Positions 31,536 through 45,230 of a stretch of DNA of 64,000 nt are shown here, one piece after another. Position numbers and translations under genes: made by a program. The DNA comes from Isoetes taiwanensis (Eukaryota; Streptophyta; Lycopodiopsida; Isoetales; Isoetaceae), in NCBI GenBank assembly GCA_021234155.1, contig JAJEKV010000024.1:12002913-12066912 (forward strand), given 5' to 3'. The notes beneath the pieces are model-generated. The model was given only the letters and a program-made list of their open reading frames with translations. It was not told the DNA's origin and made no database searches. The stretch's first letter is position 1. Each line of letters begins with the position of its first letter.

Positions 31536-32077
31536 AAACACTTAAGAGCTTCAGATACACCATTCGCAATTTTGCAAATGAAGCATTATTAATTTTTCTT
31601 TTCAAAATCCACATTACTATATATATGCTAGTCTACCATTACTTTGTTATGGCTTCATTGGTATCCCAGGTAGTGCAATTGCATGTAGAAAAATCTCTTT
31701 CAGGCCACAATTTTGTAAAATTATTTCCAATTGATCATGTTACAAAGAAAACGTTTATTGTTTTTATCATATTGATTCAGTGTAACTTAGTACCAAATAC
31801 TTACTCAATTTGGTAAGAGTAAGGTTCAACAAGTCTTTATGCAGCTTCCTACAATAAGACTAGGATAATTACTCCATACTCCATGTGTTTCACCATCAGC
31901 ATGCAATGACTTACTTGAAGCTTTAGTTTCAAATGGCTTATAGATTGTAGAGTTACAGCATGTGTCAATGACATCAAAGTAGTCTTCATCGTTACCCAAT
32001 ACGCATATTTTGCACCTAAAGCATGGAAAAAAAATTGAAATCATAAGAACTTTAAAAACATTCAAAATCATGGAGTA
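31536..32077. other. AT-rich spacer, no gene seen
   Basis: No coding features or repeats recognised between the LINE and the first Helitron. Confidence 0.5.
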
Positions 32078-34592
32078 TCCTATCCTATTGTTTAAGTTCG
32101 GTTTTTCCGGGGTCCCGAAAAGTTTTTGGATTTTTTACTTGGTTTATTTGTCTAAGGTTTGGGTGTATTTTGTCTGCCGACAAAGTTTTCTGATGAGCTG
32201 AAAATCGGGAAGGAAAAAATAGGGCCTCGACGAAAAAAAAACAGGGGTTCGACGCACGTAAGATTTTGCGAAGTCTATTTTTTTGGACAGGATCGTTCTT
32301 CTGCACCTGTCGAAAGATGGATAGAGATGGTGGCATGTTGCAGCTACATGCAAATTTGAGAGCTATAAGAACGAGCTGGCCGATGCTACTATTGTGATTC
32401 AAGTGTTTCTAATTCTTTAACCTGTGCTCTAGCTTGGTTGAAACTGTAGAGGAAGAGCTTGAGCATGAAAAGTGATGTTTTAATTTGTCAGGTTCTATGG
32501 CAGCAACAGATGTGCCCAGCCAGAATGACTCAACTGCCTAGGGTATGTAACGACTCCTTTGGCTGGTATATAGGGTTCTGAGTTTTAGGCTATGCTTGAA
32601 GCTTGAGTCTTATGAGCAGATATCCTGCTCATGGCAAAATTAAACATCGGTTTTGAAAGCATACGGCCATGTATGATTAGGGTTTTGAATCATGTGAGCA
32701 CCATTCGCCAGGTTCGTCATAACCTTTTGTACAGATTCCTGTTCATTTTATACATTGTGAAGCATATGATTTCAATGGACATGCAGATGAATAGGAGGCA
32801 CATGCAAAATTATAGATATCATGCAATGCATTGGTTTGGGAGTTGTTACTAACTCTATATAAAATGAGATCACGTAGATGTTCTAAAATTTCATGCAGGC
32901 TTAATCTTCCATTGTTGTGATTTCTATTTGCTTACTGTTTTTTATGTTTAAATGGATGTCTCCATATTATGCAGCAATCTAGAGGCTCTTAGCTAGCTTT
33001 GCACCTACTGTTTCATTTGTTGGCATGCTGCAAGAAAGTGTTCATAGTCATGTATCCATTATTGTCATATTCACAATATTTTTGCTTGGAAAAAGTGGAT
33101 TCTAGAATGAATTACCTACACTAAGCCAACCGACTTTGATGAGATGAACCCAATAAGGATTGTTTAGTTAAGCCAGTCGGGGCAAATGTTTAAGCTACTA
33201 AAGATGTCCTTCAATAAATCGTCACATTTAAAGTACAAAACTCACTTACAAACTTATATTAGTTGCCTGAGTTGGCTCCAGTAGCTTGCATGTATCCATG
33301 CACAATATAATATAATAAGATTGTTTTACAATGATCTGCAACATTTTGGATCATGTCATGAAGTATTCATCCACCTCATATGATCATGCATGAGGTATTT
33401 GACAACCGCATACAAGAATGCTTCCAATTTTTTAACATATAGAATTGACGAGGGACGCATCACTTTTGCTGGAATATCAATGTTGATCTAAGAGTATCTA
33501 ATTGTTGTCCCAATATTATATTTGGAATCATGAGCATATCCCAATCTTTCTCCCATTGCTCTCTTTGCCCCCTCTTGAATTAACCTACGTAATATGCATA
33601 GACCCACAATTTCATCCTACATGAATATTGTACATAGGCCTGCCAATTCCACACATCGTCACTTTTAGGTCTGCAAAATTATATTATCTAGATTTCAATA
33701 TTTCTTTGGGTTCTTGAAAAGATTCAAGAGCCAATGTGTGCGTGATGATGCCAGAAAAATACTGAGCATTGACAATGATCAAAAATTATATATAGCCACC
33801 TTCTTTGCCTATAAAATAGAAGAGAAAAATTTTGGACCTATAGATTTCCTTTCTCTACTAAACATTGGGTCTGAATTTTATCTGAATGATCCAACAATGT
33901 TCATTATTCTCACCAATAATACTTTTATTTGGTGAAAACTTGGATATGTTCAATGAGAGGTAATATTTCTAATATGAGCATTGAACAAGCTTCTACATAG
34001 TTATCAATAACATCTGTTTCTGATGTGCGATTTCATACCAAGCCCGCCAGGCGAAGTGGGTGTGTCAAAATCTAAGGACGAACAAAAACAGTGGTTTGTG
34101 ATATCGATTTGATGGTTCTATCTAAATTACCATCATATAAGACTGTTCTAAGCCTCATCTCAAACTCTACCTAGCTACTAATAATAATCTACCACATCTC
34201 TATGATTTTGCTCTATTGAAAAGTCCAATGCATCAAATACAAACAACAATGTACATTGAGAGCTTTATCATTATTGTAGAAAGGAAGTGCAAATGGATAT
34301 AGTCACTAATAAACTCGCCACTGCTATTTCCAACTCAAAATGAATAGGACACCATTCTTTATTGTTATAATGATCGATTTGTGTATGTACTCAATGCCTC
34401 AATCAAGAGATGGAGTATGCCATAAGTGTCTTCCTCACATTTCTATCTATTTCATTTTATGATGCATTTCGCTATGTAGCTAGAGGTATCTTCTCAAAAA
34501 CAAAATCGCCACATTCTTTATTCTAGACAACAATCAAACAACCACCCTTTCAAATTGTAGTTAAGCCCGGCAACGCCGGGCACCATAACTAG
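32078..34592 (+). mobile_element. Helitron 1, non-autonomous
   Basis: Begins TCCTATCCTATTG after a host A (32077) and ends with the hairpin GCCCGGC-AAC-GCCGGGC, then ACCATAACTAG, before a host T (34593). TC start, subterminal GC hairpin, CTAG end and A^T insertion are the standard Helitron signature. There is no Rep/helicase ORF. Its first 150 bases and last 1.7 kb match Helitron 2 (42642-48329), so the two are one family with different interiors. Confidence 0.88.
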
Positions 34593-37500
34593 TTATTCAT
34601 AAAGCTTTTAAGGTTTTCTTTTATCATGCTTGGCATGCATGCATGCATAGAGAGCATATAAGGCATATAAGGCAAGGGTTTTATCTTTTTTGGAAAGGAT
34701 TGTTGCAGGAACAAGATTTGTGGAGCAGAGAAGGATTCTGTTGGAGACATTGAGGAGGCAAAAGCTTAGAGATTGCATCAAGAATGGCATCATATCTTCT
34801 TCTATCATGTGGGGTTTAGCTGAGTTAATTTGAGATTTGATATGGGCTGCCATGGTTAGATTTATGGACAATTCGTTAAGAGGGTTATGGCTATGTATTT
34901 CCAAGAAGCTATGGCAAGTAAAAACTCTAGAGGTAAGAAATCGTGCTTGCTTTTATGCGTAAATTTGTTCATGCTTTTGATAAGAGAATTGGGTGCTTAT
35001 GTGCTGATGAGAACATGGAAACTCAGAGATAGATTGTTCAGGCTTTGCTTAAGCAGATGGCATGGGTTGAAGAAAAGAAAATCGATGCATGTGGGTTCTT
35101 TTCAAGCACGTGAGCATAGCTAGAAATGGTCGATTTGCTCTGGAAGGCCGTTATGGTTGAATATAGATCTTCTAATATGATCAAGGAGTTTTATGGAGAA
35201 TTCGGATTATTAAAAGAGGTAGAGGAATAGGTCAAAATTGGATTAGAATGGATCGAAATTGCTGCTGAGGGCGGATTTGACCAGGGCAGGAGTTAATAGC
35301 CTAAGATACTACCACCAACTTCACATATCTTCGTTACTCCTCCACTGAGGCCATCACCTCTGCATTTTCCTAGGGAATACCATTATCATCATACATCCCC
35401 AACTTGAATCTGTAACCTAATTAATACCCACTGATCCAAACTTGCTCTGATACCAATTGTAACGGGCCTGCCGGGTTAACCCTCCAGGTACCCGAGATCC
35501 CAATTAGACTTGCATGAACATTGTTAAGTTGATATGCATGAATTTAGTAATGCAACGCAAAAGCATTCTTAAGCTGAAACTCAGGGTAAAGAATTGAATC
35601 ATTAATCTCAATGGTATCGATTACACATGTATGAGCATTAGTCTTAAAGAATATAATATCTTACCATAGATAATAAAAATGCTTCACGCTCTAAAAATCC
35701 ACAATATCAAGTTTATCAAGTAACCCCAAGGTTTTGCTAAGGGTTGGCAAAGATCTTAGGCCTTTACCTTCGTTCGGCTCTCAATTGCACAATGATCCTT
35801 CAAGCCTCATGTCTATCTACATAATCAACAAGAACTATATATCACAAAAAATTGTTCGTCGCGCAAAACATATAATTATACGGTCATTTTGCTATGGTGA
35901 TTTGCATATGATTCTTCTGTTGTATTTGTGTGAGGGTATGCCAACAGTATTTATAGAGCGGATGTTGTATTTCTTGTTAGTTTGCACTCCCAACCTATGG
36001 TTTTGGCATGCATACCTGCATGTATTGCATGCATGCATGCAATGCATGCACACAGTGCATGTATACCATGCATGCATGCATACAATGCATGCACTTTGCA
36101 ATGCATGCACACAGTGTATGCATACCATGTAATGCATGCATATTGAGTCCCTTTAGTTGTTAGTACTTAATACCATGCAAGGCACATTGCTTATTTTCTT
36201 TTGCGGCCATATAGGTATTTTCACATAAGAGACATACAACATTCATCTTCGCGGTAAATTTGCAGACTAGCTTTGTTTGTATGAGAGCTAGAATTCACAA
36301 ATCTCCAGTTCATACAGATATAGCTTATTATGCTCAAGTAGCAAGCTGTGATACTGTGTTCATGTAGGCACCAAGGTCCAGTACTATGCTCATGAGAATC
36401 TTGTTGCTTTTGCTTGTATTTTAGTCCTTCAAAGAAGAACAGAAGGATATACCTCTCAAAGCATAATTTGCAAGCCTCTTCGTCATGTGCATCCACCTGA
36501 AGAAAGCTTTGAAGTAAGTTTTGCCAAGTTGTATGATTGCATAGTTGTGATTTGCGTGTTGGGCAAGGGTTATTCCACAGGAGATCAAAGTTGCAAGTTG
36601 TAATAAGCTAACTTGCTGCCAATGGTCAAACTTACTTATAGGATGTTTTGAAATGTAATTCCAATTTGCATCCTGAATAATATAATATTATTATGCATAG
36701 TGGTATATATTTTATTAATATTTACACATTTGAAGGTATCAGATTTCTACCTGCTCCAACGATTTGTCTGATTAAGAATATAGTGATTCCAAATATTGCT
36801 TCTCATAGTGATTCCAAACTCGGCTTCTTATAAAATTATAATTCTAAATTTATTGAAGACTTCCAAAGCAAAAATTCTTCATTTCTTGACATACCTTCCC
36901 GTCACAAAGACGAAATCGAACCACTCCATAGAATTTGCTTACTTTCTCTATCCAAAACAAAGAAAGAAAAGGGGGTAGGTTTGAAGATTATGTATTAACC
37001 CTATCAGGGATCCTCCACACGTCTTCCATATCGCTCAAAACTTCCATGCCGAAATCACATGGTCATTTTTTGCTTTCTGATTTTTGGCTAAATGAAAATG
37101 TCATCCAAAGTAAAAATCCTTACAACCTTAGGCAAAGAAGCTTGTATAAAAAAAAAACCAAAAAGTTTTTTACTTGTCAGAAAAAACCAAATTTAAGAAA
37201 TAAATATGCCATATTTGTTCAATTATTTCCTTAGTATAGTCGGATCACAACTTTTGCGTTCCTGCTCACTATCTTCCCATTCCATTTGAGCCAACAACAA
37301 AATCTCAGTAGCCCTCGCTCTATATCTCCACTTATTTCAACATAGAACAACATGCTTCAGAATCACATTCCTTTCTTATATTTTATTGATTTTTTGTAGC
37401 CAAGTCCTGTCTTCGAATCCTCATAAACTCAATATTTATAGTGTTCTCTTGAGGAATCTAATGGTAATGACCATATCATACCAGCTCTATATAGACATCC

Positions 37501-38639
37501 TCTCAATACAACCCCTTCAATAATATATAACAATCCTTGCTCTCTTAATTTGCCATTTTTATCCACAACTTCAATACTTAACTATGGAGTCTACTTACCT
37601 TTAAAGTTCATTGCTATGTTGAGAAGCTACTACTTGATTCTCAGAGATCTCAAAGATCGATTATGATAAATTTTTCCTTTTTTTCTTTTTTTTTTTGGTT
37701 GCCCCTAGGGGGGCAAACCCTTGTTTATATGGGTTTGTGGCATATCTTAGGTATATGTCAGAATATGCTTAGGATATGCTTGTGACTGCTCCAAACCTAC
37801 TGCTCCCTGTAAATTCGCGGTCATCTGCGTTCTCGGTCGCATGGTGTTTCAACCGGATAACTGGCATGCAACTGCAGGTAAATTCCGAGCAGCAAAGCTC
37901 CACGGCTATGGCAGGACGGAAGTTTCCTTTTTAAAGCCAGAAGCTCCAAGCTCTTTCATCTCTAGCTGCAGGATCCCTGTGTTGGTATCTCTTACGAATA
38001 TATTCCTGTTGGAGCAATATTACATGAGGTCATGTCGATTCTAAGGATCGCCTACAAATTGATCAGACGAACTTCTATAGCATCGGTTCAAGGCATGCAC
38101 AGCCAGGGCATGCTAAGGGGTTTTCCATTGTGTATGTGGAACAGGAGGTTTCTTCTTCCAAAAGGGCAATGATTTGCGTTACCCTAAGAAGGTTGCGGGT
38201 TTGAACAGAGAGCCCTGGCTATGGCAGGTTTGACTGCAGCCATGCATCATTTAATCTGGCTATGTGTTCTTGAATTTGTTCCAGCTATGTGACGAGATAT
38301 AGGTAGAGGTCCTTCACAAGATTGATTTATGCTTTAATCTGCTTGCATTTTTGTTGTCTGACATGTTTGTTTCTTGCAAGTTTTGCTAAGTGCTATTTAA
38401 TATATCCAAGTGATAATAATCGTTTGCTAACAGGACAGGGTATTAGCTCTTCGATATACCTAAGAGCTGATAATTATCTGCATTGCTACAGTCTACTCTA
38501 CTGAAGCAACAAAATATCTTTGTCATTTTACAGCCTCAGAAGCAGTAGCACCTCATTAGTACCATGTGATTTTGGTTAAACCTTCACTGTTGAAAGATGA
38601 TACAGAAAGGTGTCAAGACCATGACGGGATATTGGTAGC
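34593..38639. other. Long spacer with simple repeats and TE scraps
   Basis: No gene recognised. GCTCTGATACCA at 35444-35455, followed by ATTGTAACGGG, is a minus-strand primer-site remnant of an LTR element. A TGCATGCA-rich block lies near 36000-36140. A TTGCCCC-TA-GGGGGGCAA hairpin follows a T run near 37680-37712. Confidence 0.45.
36000..36145. repeat. TGCATGCA-rich alternating repeat
   Basis: About 140 bases built from CATGCATGCA, CACACAGTG and ATACCATG in partial tandem copies. The sequence is largely self-complementary and alternates purine and pyrimidine, so it can form cruciforms or Z-DNA. Confidence 0.7.
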
Positions 38640-38887
38640 GGGAACTCTGATACGAAGAAAAGGAACAGCAAATTCGAGTTCTATAACAAAGGAAGAACAA
38701 AGTTTCTGGAAATTTCTGACAAGGGTTTCCATTCTCGGTTGCAGCTATTCTTTGATTTGTAAGCTTAAAATTTTGCTATGCTGATAGGTTAATGTTAGCA
38801 CGTCAGTGTTTGAGCATGATATAACCATTTTTGTCCAGATGTGACAAAGACTTGGACGGTAGAATTTCCATAGAAGAGGTGAAGGAG
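38640..38887 (+). pseudogene. NADPH oxidase (RBOH) EF-hand gene fragment
   Basis: Two exon-like pieces of a plant respiratory burst oxidase homologue. The first (38640-38758) reads TLIRRKGTANSSSITKEEQSFWKFL, then, after a one-base frameshift near 38728, SRLQLFFDL, and ends at a GTAAGC donor. The second (38839-38887, after TTTTGTCCAG and before GTAACT) reads CDKDLDGRISIEEVKE, an EF-hand calcium loop. The phases join (TT+A). In full RBOH proteins this block precedes the membrane and FAD/NADPH domains, none of which is present here, so this is a dead fragment. Confidence 0.75.
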
Positions 38888-39139
38888 GTAACTCTTACAA
38901 AACATTCTTCTATTTGGTGTGCACTGTCTTCCAAGCTTCATAAATCGCAAGCAGCATTAGATGATCTCCTTCTGGTTGCTTGCAATTTTGGCTTTTTTGT
39001 GGTCAACCTGGGCTGGTTTTGCATAAAACGACAACAACTATTTTTGAGCTTCCAGCATTTGAGAATTTCACCAAAGGAATTCAATGAGAACTCTGCATTT
39101 TTCTGCCCAAAAATTGTAGGCAACTTTTTATAGATAAAA

Positions 39140-39640
39140 GCGCTTTATACTAGGATGAGAATTCATGCTACTGTGATTGTTGGTGAGGATTATGCAAACA
39201 TTCTTGTTGGTAACACCTTGACCAATATGTACGAAAAATGTGGTAACAGGTTTGATGCAAGCAATATCTTTGACAGAATTCCAAATCATAATGTGGTGTC
39301 TTGGAATGCAATCATATTTGGATATGTTGAAATTGGAGATTCCAGGATGGCTCTATAGTGTTTTTAATCTATGCAAGATGAAGGTTTCACACCAAATGCA
39401 CTGACCTATGTTGCTGCACTGAAAGCACATTTTAAGAGTGCAGCAAAGGAAACATGATGCATGCTTGTCATGTTTTTGATCCAATGTTGTATCATGATGT
39501 GGTAACTTGGACTGCTGTTGTGTTTAGGTGTGCTTAGGCTGGGAATGTGACTTGGCTCTTGAATCGTGCAAATGAATGCAAGGTGAAGATTTACACCAAA
39601 TTCAGTAACTTATATTATACTAAAAGCTTGTATAGAAGCC
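39140..39640 (+). pseudogene. PPR gene fragment with stops
   Basis: Reads MRIHATVIVGEDYANILVGN, TLTNMYEKCGNRFDASNIFD and IPNHNVVSWNAIIFGYVEIG, then a TAG, followed by broken motifs (MQDEGFTPNALTYVAALKA; FTPNSVTYI). These are typical PLS PPR repeats, but several in-frame stops and frameshifts make a product impossible. It lies about 250 bases after the RBOH fragment in the same orientation. Confidence 0.85.
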
Positions 39641-41686
39641 TTATGCTACTTATCTATGCATCTTAGAATGCATCCATGAATGTCTTGTGCACCCATGATA
39701 TTCCTAGAAGTTTTGCTGATATGTGCCTCTTGCAGCCATGCCCACAACTCCATCTGTCAATGGCAAGGAAATCATGTTAGTCTAGAAATGTAAACAGATA
39801 AGCATTACCAGGTTTCATGCTTTCACCTTTGTAGAAATATTGTTCAAAAGAGTATGCAACATGTCAAGCATATGCTGCAAGCTTCCAATAACTTATGAGA
39901 CTATTTACAAAAGTAGCAAAGTTGTAGAAAGATAGCATAGTAACAGAAGAAGACAGAGTCTAATATTCAACAGTAAGAAAACATGGTCTAATATTCAGCA
40001 GTATGAAAGGAACAAACCCATTTTCAAACTTTTGATCCCAATGCATTTCTTGGCTTCATTATCCAAGTTGTTGCAATCTGAGGAAAATACAGCTAATGCA
40101 GCAAAACCTGAAGGAATACCCAATGCATCAGAAGGAAGCAGCGGATTCAGAAGAAAACTCTAGTCACACTGACATAAATCCTGAGGAAGCATTAGGCCAA
40201 GCTAAGGGACACGAGTGCTCAAATAATGCAGTGAACCACATAGGGATTAACGTTGCACAGGAAGCCAGGCCAGCAGAGATTGATGTGAGCAGCTGAAAAA
40301 CATTTCTGACGAAGTTTTTACTTGTAGATTTAAGTGGACAAGTTAGTCAATTTTGATGTATTATGGTGCCTTAGCCCTTAGAAGTACTAACCCCGTCTAT
40401 GGCTCAAAGATCCATTGTTCCAAATGTAAACTGTATTTTGCATTCATTGCATCAAGGTGATAAATCTAAGCATAGCAGATGATAAAATGTTCCTTGCTGT
40501 TATGATGATATTGTTTTTATCTCTCTGCCAACAAGAAGAGAAGAAATTAGGGAAGTGTTGGAATGGTCCTTTCCAAATGTTGAATGAATGAAGCACATGC
40601 TTTATTTGTTTACTGGAATATATTCCAGAACGATCAATGCTGAAAAATCTTCAGAAAATGCTCCATTCCTACCACAAAGAATATTTCCAGCCAGAAAGCT
40701 GGTCATGACGTTTTTCAATTATTTCGTTGATAAATTGGAATGCTCACCTCTTAACTAAAGATTAGGTTGTGTATTGAGCTTACTGTAAGCAAATGTAGCT
40801 AGATCATGCATAATATATGTTTGAAGACATGCCGGTGCTATCATTGCAATAACTTGCTCAATAGGTGCATGTTAAAGAAGCCTTACATCATTTCTACAGA
40901 TTTTAAAATGAAATATGGTTTCAGAAAATAGCATGATTCATGTAAACCTTAGCTTTATCAAGTTATGAATCAAATACTAGCATTTAGGCATTTGTGTTTA
41001 TCAAAACTTTTACAAATCTTATATAGCCAAGTCATTGTAGATGTAGTAACTTTTTGAATATGTCTTGCAGTCTGTAATTCTATCGTGTCATTTTTTTGTG
41101 ATCTTGAAGGAGCATACGATACATAACGTTTCTTTTAAATATGTCGGGGTAGTCCGCAAATCTGTGTAATGCAATATAGTGTCATTTTCCTGTGATCTTG
41201 AAGGAGAATACGACACATACGTGCAGTCTGCAATTTTGCGCAAAGCGATTGTCATTCTCTGTGAACTTGAAGAAGGATGCGACACATAAGATTTCTCTAA
41301 AGTTTTGGCCAGCTATTGGAGAATTAATATTTGAACCAAACATCCAGTATTTCTTGTGTTGAAAGCAATTGTTGAATTGCATCCTCGTTATGCCATTGCT
41401 ATATTCTATATGGCAATACTTGAAAGACATCTATAGTCCAAGAATAGTAAAATCGATAGAAAAGCACACAATTGAATGATATTATTCAATATTTTTTGTT
41501 GTTTTAATTTTTGAGGCAACATTTATTACCGAATAGTTCTACCAGCCAGTTAGAAAAAACAAACATAGGCCTTGACACTAGATTCCTTTAGTTGTATAAT
41601 TTGATGGATTGCATAGTGTCAATTGCTCCACGATTTATCTTAGCATTGATGCCCAGTTAGGTCACCCTTTGTTCGTGACTCTGCAG
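39641..41686. other. Spacer with degenerate tandem repeat
   Basis: No gene I can support. A 66-aa Glu/Asn-rich ORF (40096-40296) lacks any motif. Three degenerate units of about 70-95 bases built on TGTGATCTTGAAGGAGNATACGACACATA occupy about 41085-41300. Confidence 0.45.
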
Positions 41687-41990
41687 GATGTTGGGGATAA
41701 TGTTGGACATAATATGCAATAGGTATGGCTCTTATGTCTTGCGCAGCCTTTCTTCTCTACTAAGTGGGACTACAGTCCAGACATCACTAAAGCCATCGCA
41801 CATCAAGTTGGTTGGTTATTTATCAGGTGCATCAAATTGTGGGGCAACCATCACCATACCAACATCCAGATATGTACAGAAGAAGCATCATGGATACTCG
41901 AAAATGCTGACAGCACTCATGAATAAGATATTGAAAACTTCAAAAGGCAATGATTGCATGAAGTGTCAAAAGGCAACGATTGCATGTAAT
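41687..41990 (+). pseudogene. Pumilio-type (APUM23/NOP9-like) exon fragment
   Basis: Starts after a CTCTGCAG acceptor and reads LDIICNRYGSYVLRSLSSLL, a Pumilio repeat of the kind found in the nucleolar pre-rRNA factors APUM23/NOP9. HGYSKMLTALMNKIL then matches the spacing to the next repeat in that family. I found no neighbouring exons with the other Pumilio repeats, so this appears to be an isolated exon. Confidence 0.6.
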
Positions 41991-42094
41991 GAAATTCTAT
42001 TCCTTGTTAGTGGTATTTTAGCTTTAAAATGCAAAAACGTTTAGGCTAGGAAAACAAATCCCTATAATTATACCATTCACATGGCTCGATATTA

Positions 42095-42195
42095 AACAAA
42101 GAAGATCCAACACGAAACAATCAAACCAAAAATGCACTCTTGGTTTAAACAAAGAAGATCTAACACAAAACAATCAAACCGAAAATGCACTCTTG
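42095..42195. repeat. Two-copy tandem repeat of about 50 bp
   Basis: AACAAAGAAGATC(C/T)AACAC and AATCAAACC(A/G)AAAATGCACTCTTG are repeated once in direct orientation. Confidence 0.7.
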
Positions 42196-44080
42196 AGTCA
42201 GCAGAGGGCAGTTTTAATGCCAAGGTTGTTTTTTCTATTCATTTTAAAGTAAATACATATCAGAGGGTGCACATATAGTGACACCAATTGTTTCAAAAAT
42301 CCTTATAAAATGGAGTGAAAAAAGATATTCAGAGATAACAAACATTCCAGACCAGAAATAGCAGGGGCGCATGTAGATCTTCCAAAGAAGAAAATTTTGA
42401 GCTGTATACTGCATCTAGGAGATCCTGCATGGTCAGATCCTTCACTGCTGTACTCCAAATATATTAAGCATTTCATCAAGTTTAGCAGTGCTATGACTTG
42501 TGAAATCCAGGAGCATCAAAACCCGAGCCTCCCCTTTTTGTTGCCATTTATGGTACAGGGAGACAAAAAAAGGTTTCAGATTGTTATATTTCTAAATTTC
42601 AGGCTTGTCCAGTAGACTTTTGATGGCCGAGGAGTGGATCATCTCCTATCCTATTGTTTAAATTCGGTTTTTCCGAGGTCCCGAAAAGTTTTTGGATTTT
42701 TTACTTGGTTTATTTATCTAAGGTTTGGGTTTATTTTGTCTGCCGGCAAAGTTTTCAGGTGAGCCAAAAATCAGGAACAAAAAAATAGGGCCTGTTTCCT
42801 ATGATTTGGTATTTTAAGATTTTGCGGCTGTGGGTTATCCATCCCGGATTTCTAATCCTGCTTATTCTCTGCATGCATGCTTGCCACGGTTGCTATAAAT
42901 CATTTAGGGTTTTGTCTCATCGGATTATAAAATATGGTTTTGAATCTGGAGTTTTATTTGCTTTTTCTCCCCACGCGAATGATCGAAGGTTTGTGGTTTT
43001 TCAAGAAGCTCTGGTACAGAGACTAGATAATCAATTCTATCTATATATCTTAATGGCAAGCGAGAATGGTGCCTTCAATCTCAGAGATAGGAAGAAAGCC
43101 CTTGAATTGCCGAACCGATCGGAGACTGAAGCCCATGATGTTATTGAGGCAAGTATAATATGTTGTTCATATTTTTATGCAGCTTACTGTTCTTTTCTGA
43201 ATATGGCAATTATACTACCAGTTAACTGGATGGACTTCCATGGTTTATCTCAATATTATTGTAGAAGGTTGTGTGGCAACCTCTGCTGGCAAACTGGAGA
43301 ACATGAAGCCTTGCTACAGCGTCAAAGACGGGTATTGCAGTTGTCGAAAACCATGCAATACTGGCAGGAGGTGATACAAAACAAAATGAGTCAATTGGGA
43401 GAGCTAGCACAACTAGGAGAACTTCAGGAGGTTAGCTTGGTCTGTTAATAGATTTGTAGCTCTTTTGAATTTTGAAATATGTATTTTTGGAAAGTTTGAA
43501 GGCCAACTTACTGGAATGACGTTGTTAATGAAAGCCCCCAAATCAATATCAATAGATGCCTTAATGTAAAAGCCTGCAGCAAGGATGGCACAACTGCAAA
43601 GATCGAAACCTTGACAGTGAGTAATAGCTGCTTAAGCAAATTATTCAATGTGCTTACAAGGCCTCTCTTTTTCCACACCAATAATGGTAGACTATTGTGC
43701 GTGTGAGATGTTAGATGTGTTAATAGGATGTAAGTGTGCCAAGGCCACATATATGCTTGCAATAACTACATCTTATCATCTTGTGCTTGCAATAGATTCA
43801 TTTTTCCTTCCAACTATGCTGGCTATGAATCTGCAAGCTTTTCTTAGGCTATTGCGTGTTTTAGCATAGTCCTTTGCTTCACTCTGCGTTGCTATATGCA
43901 TTCATTCTAGAATGGAACAGATATGTGATGCTAATTTAATTGTACTTTAATTTGTAGTCTACACATTTCCTAAATTAGATGCTTATGTTTCATATTTGCG
44001 GCATTAGTTGGCAGACATGTGTGCAAGATCTTTTAATTCTCATGCAAATGGCTGGATCTTATTGCCTACTCTGGCACCGC

Positions 44081-44927
44081 AATGATACCAATGTTGTTAA
44101 ATACTTTGCATACCATACGGGTACCATACGTTTTTTAAGTTTTTTTTAAGTTTTTTATTTTTGGTTTTTAAAATCTTAGAATACGTTTTTATAACATTAA
44201 AAACGTTAAAAACGTTGCAAACGTAAAAAACGTAAAAAACGTAAAAAAAAACTTTAAAAACCCCAAATTGCCCCTTTGAAACAGATTATATAACATTTTT
44301 TTAATACCAACACCATATTTGGGTTCCAATCAAATCACAAAAATGTGTATTCAATTCAAAGGTTTAACTTAATAATATAACAACTAATATAAATGTTTAG
44401 CTTATTATCATACTAGAGGTAGATAGAAGAGAAATGAATATATAAGGAATTATTTGAAGCAGCTATAACTTTGGAACGGTTTTGGGTCACTTCCTGCTTC
44501 TATTTGTCACTTATGGCAGTCAGATCTTCAGAAGCAATATAGAAAAAAATGAATCGAAATAAAATTAGTTGTAAAAGAAGAAGAATGGAAAAGTTACCTT
44601 GGTCGACTGGTCTTGGATTGGCGCAAGAACTGTTTCCCGATTTGCATGGTGGAGTAAAAACCTTTCTTTCATTGAGCAAAAAACCAAAATCCTGGTTCTA
44701 CATGCATTCGGCATGTTTCTACATGCATGCGGCCGCTCATAGTTCCAAAATCTTGTTTGCACTAGACTAGAAAATCTAAATGAAAGTCATTCAAGGCATT
44801 AGTAATGGTTTTTTTTTTTACATTTTTTGATAATCCCCGATGGTTGCAAACGTTTAGAAAACGTAGGGGTTTTTTAAGAAGTACTCTATGGTTAAAAACG
44901 GGGTTTTTTAACAACATTGAATGATAC
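44081..44927. mobile_element. Non-autonomous hAT element with 8-bp TSD
   Basis: Element 44089-44919 (831 bp) with 13-bp perfect terminal inverted repeats, CAATGTTGTTAAA and TTTAACAACATTG. It is flanked by the 8-bp duplication AATGATAC (44081-44088 and 44920-44927), as expected for hAT transposons. Both subterminal regions are rich in AAAAACGT/ACGTTTTT motifs, typical transposase-binding repeats. No transposase domain is present. It is inserted inside Helitron 2. Confidence 0.88.
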
Positions 44928-45230
44928 TGATGGGCATATTAAGTCTACTCTGGCACCACAATGATACTGATGAGCATATTAAGTAACGCTATATTATATT
45001 GTAAAAGGTATTTTAAGCCTTCCTATAATTTTGTTTTGCAATTTCATTCCAGATAATGGAACCACAGGCCAAACACATGCTACAGATTCTCGGTAATTCA
45101 ATTGCTAAAGCCTGAATTCTCCTCGATTTGATGGACACAGTTCATTATGACACAATGCTATGCAGTTTGGATGTTCTCATACAGAGTTCGCTCATATTTG
45201 AAGATTTGCTTCCCCTGTTGGTAAGGTATA

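Noticed and set aside
35444-35455. tRNA gene fragment
   Set aside because: GCTCTGATACCA is the reverse complement of the common LTR-retrotransposon primer site; no tRNA cloverleaf surrounds it.
36000-36145. Possible CRISPR-like or satellite array
   Set aside because: The units are not regular and there are no spacers; it is a TGCATGCA-rich simple repeat.
42801-43052. N-terminal extension of the captured exon in Helitron 2
   Set aside because: The residues before MASENG are hydrophobic noise encoded by the Helitron's own left end.
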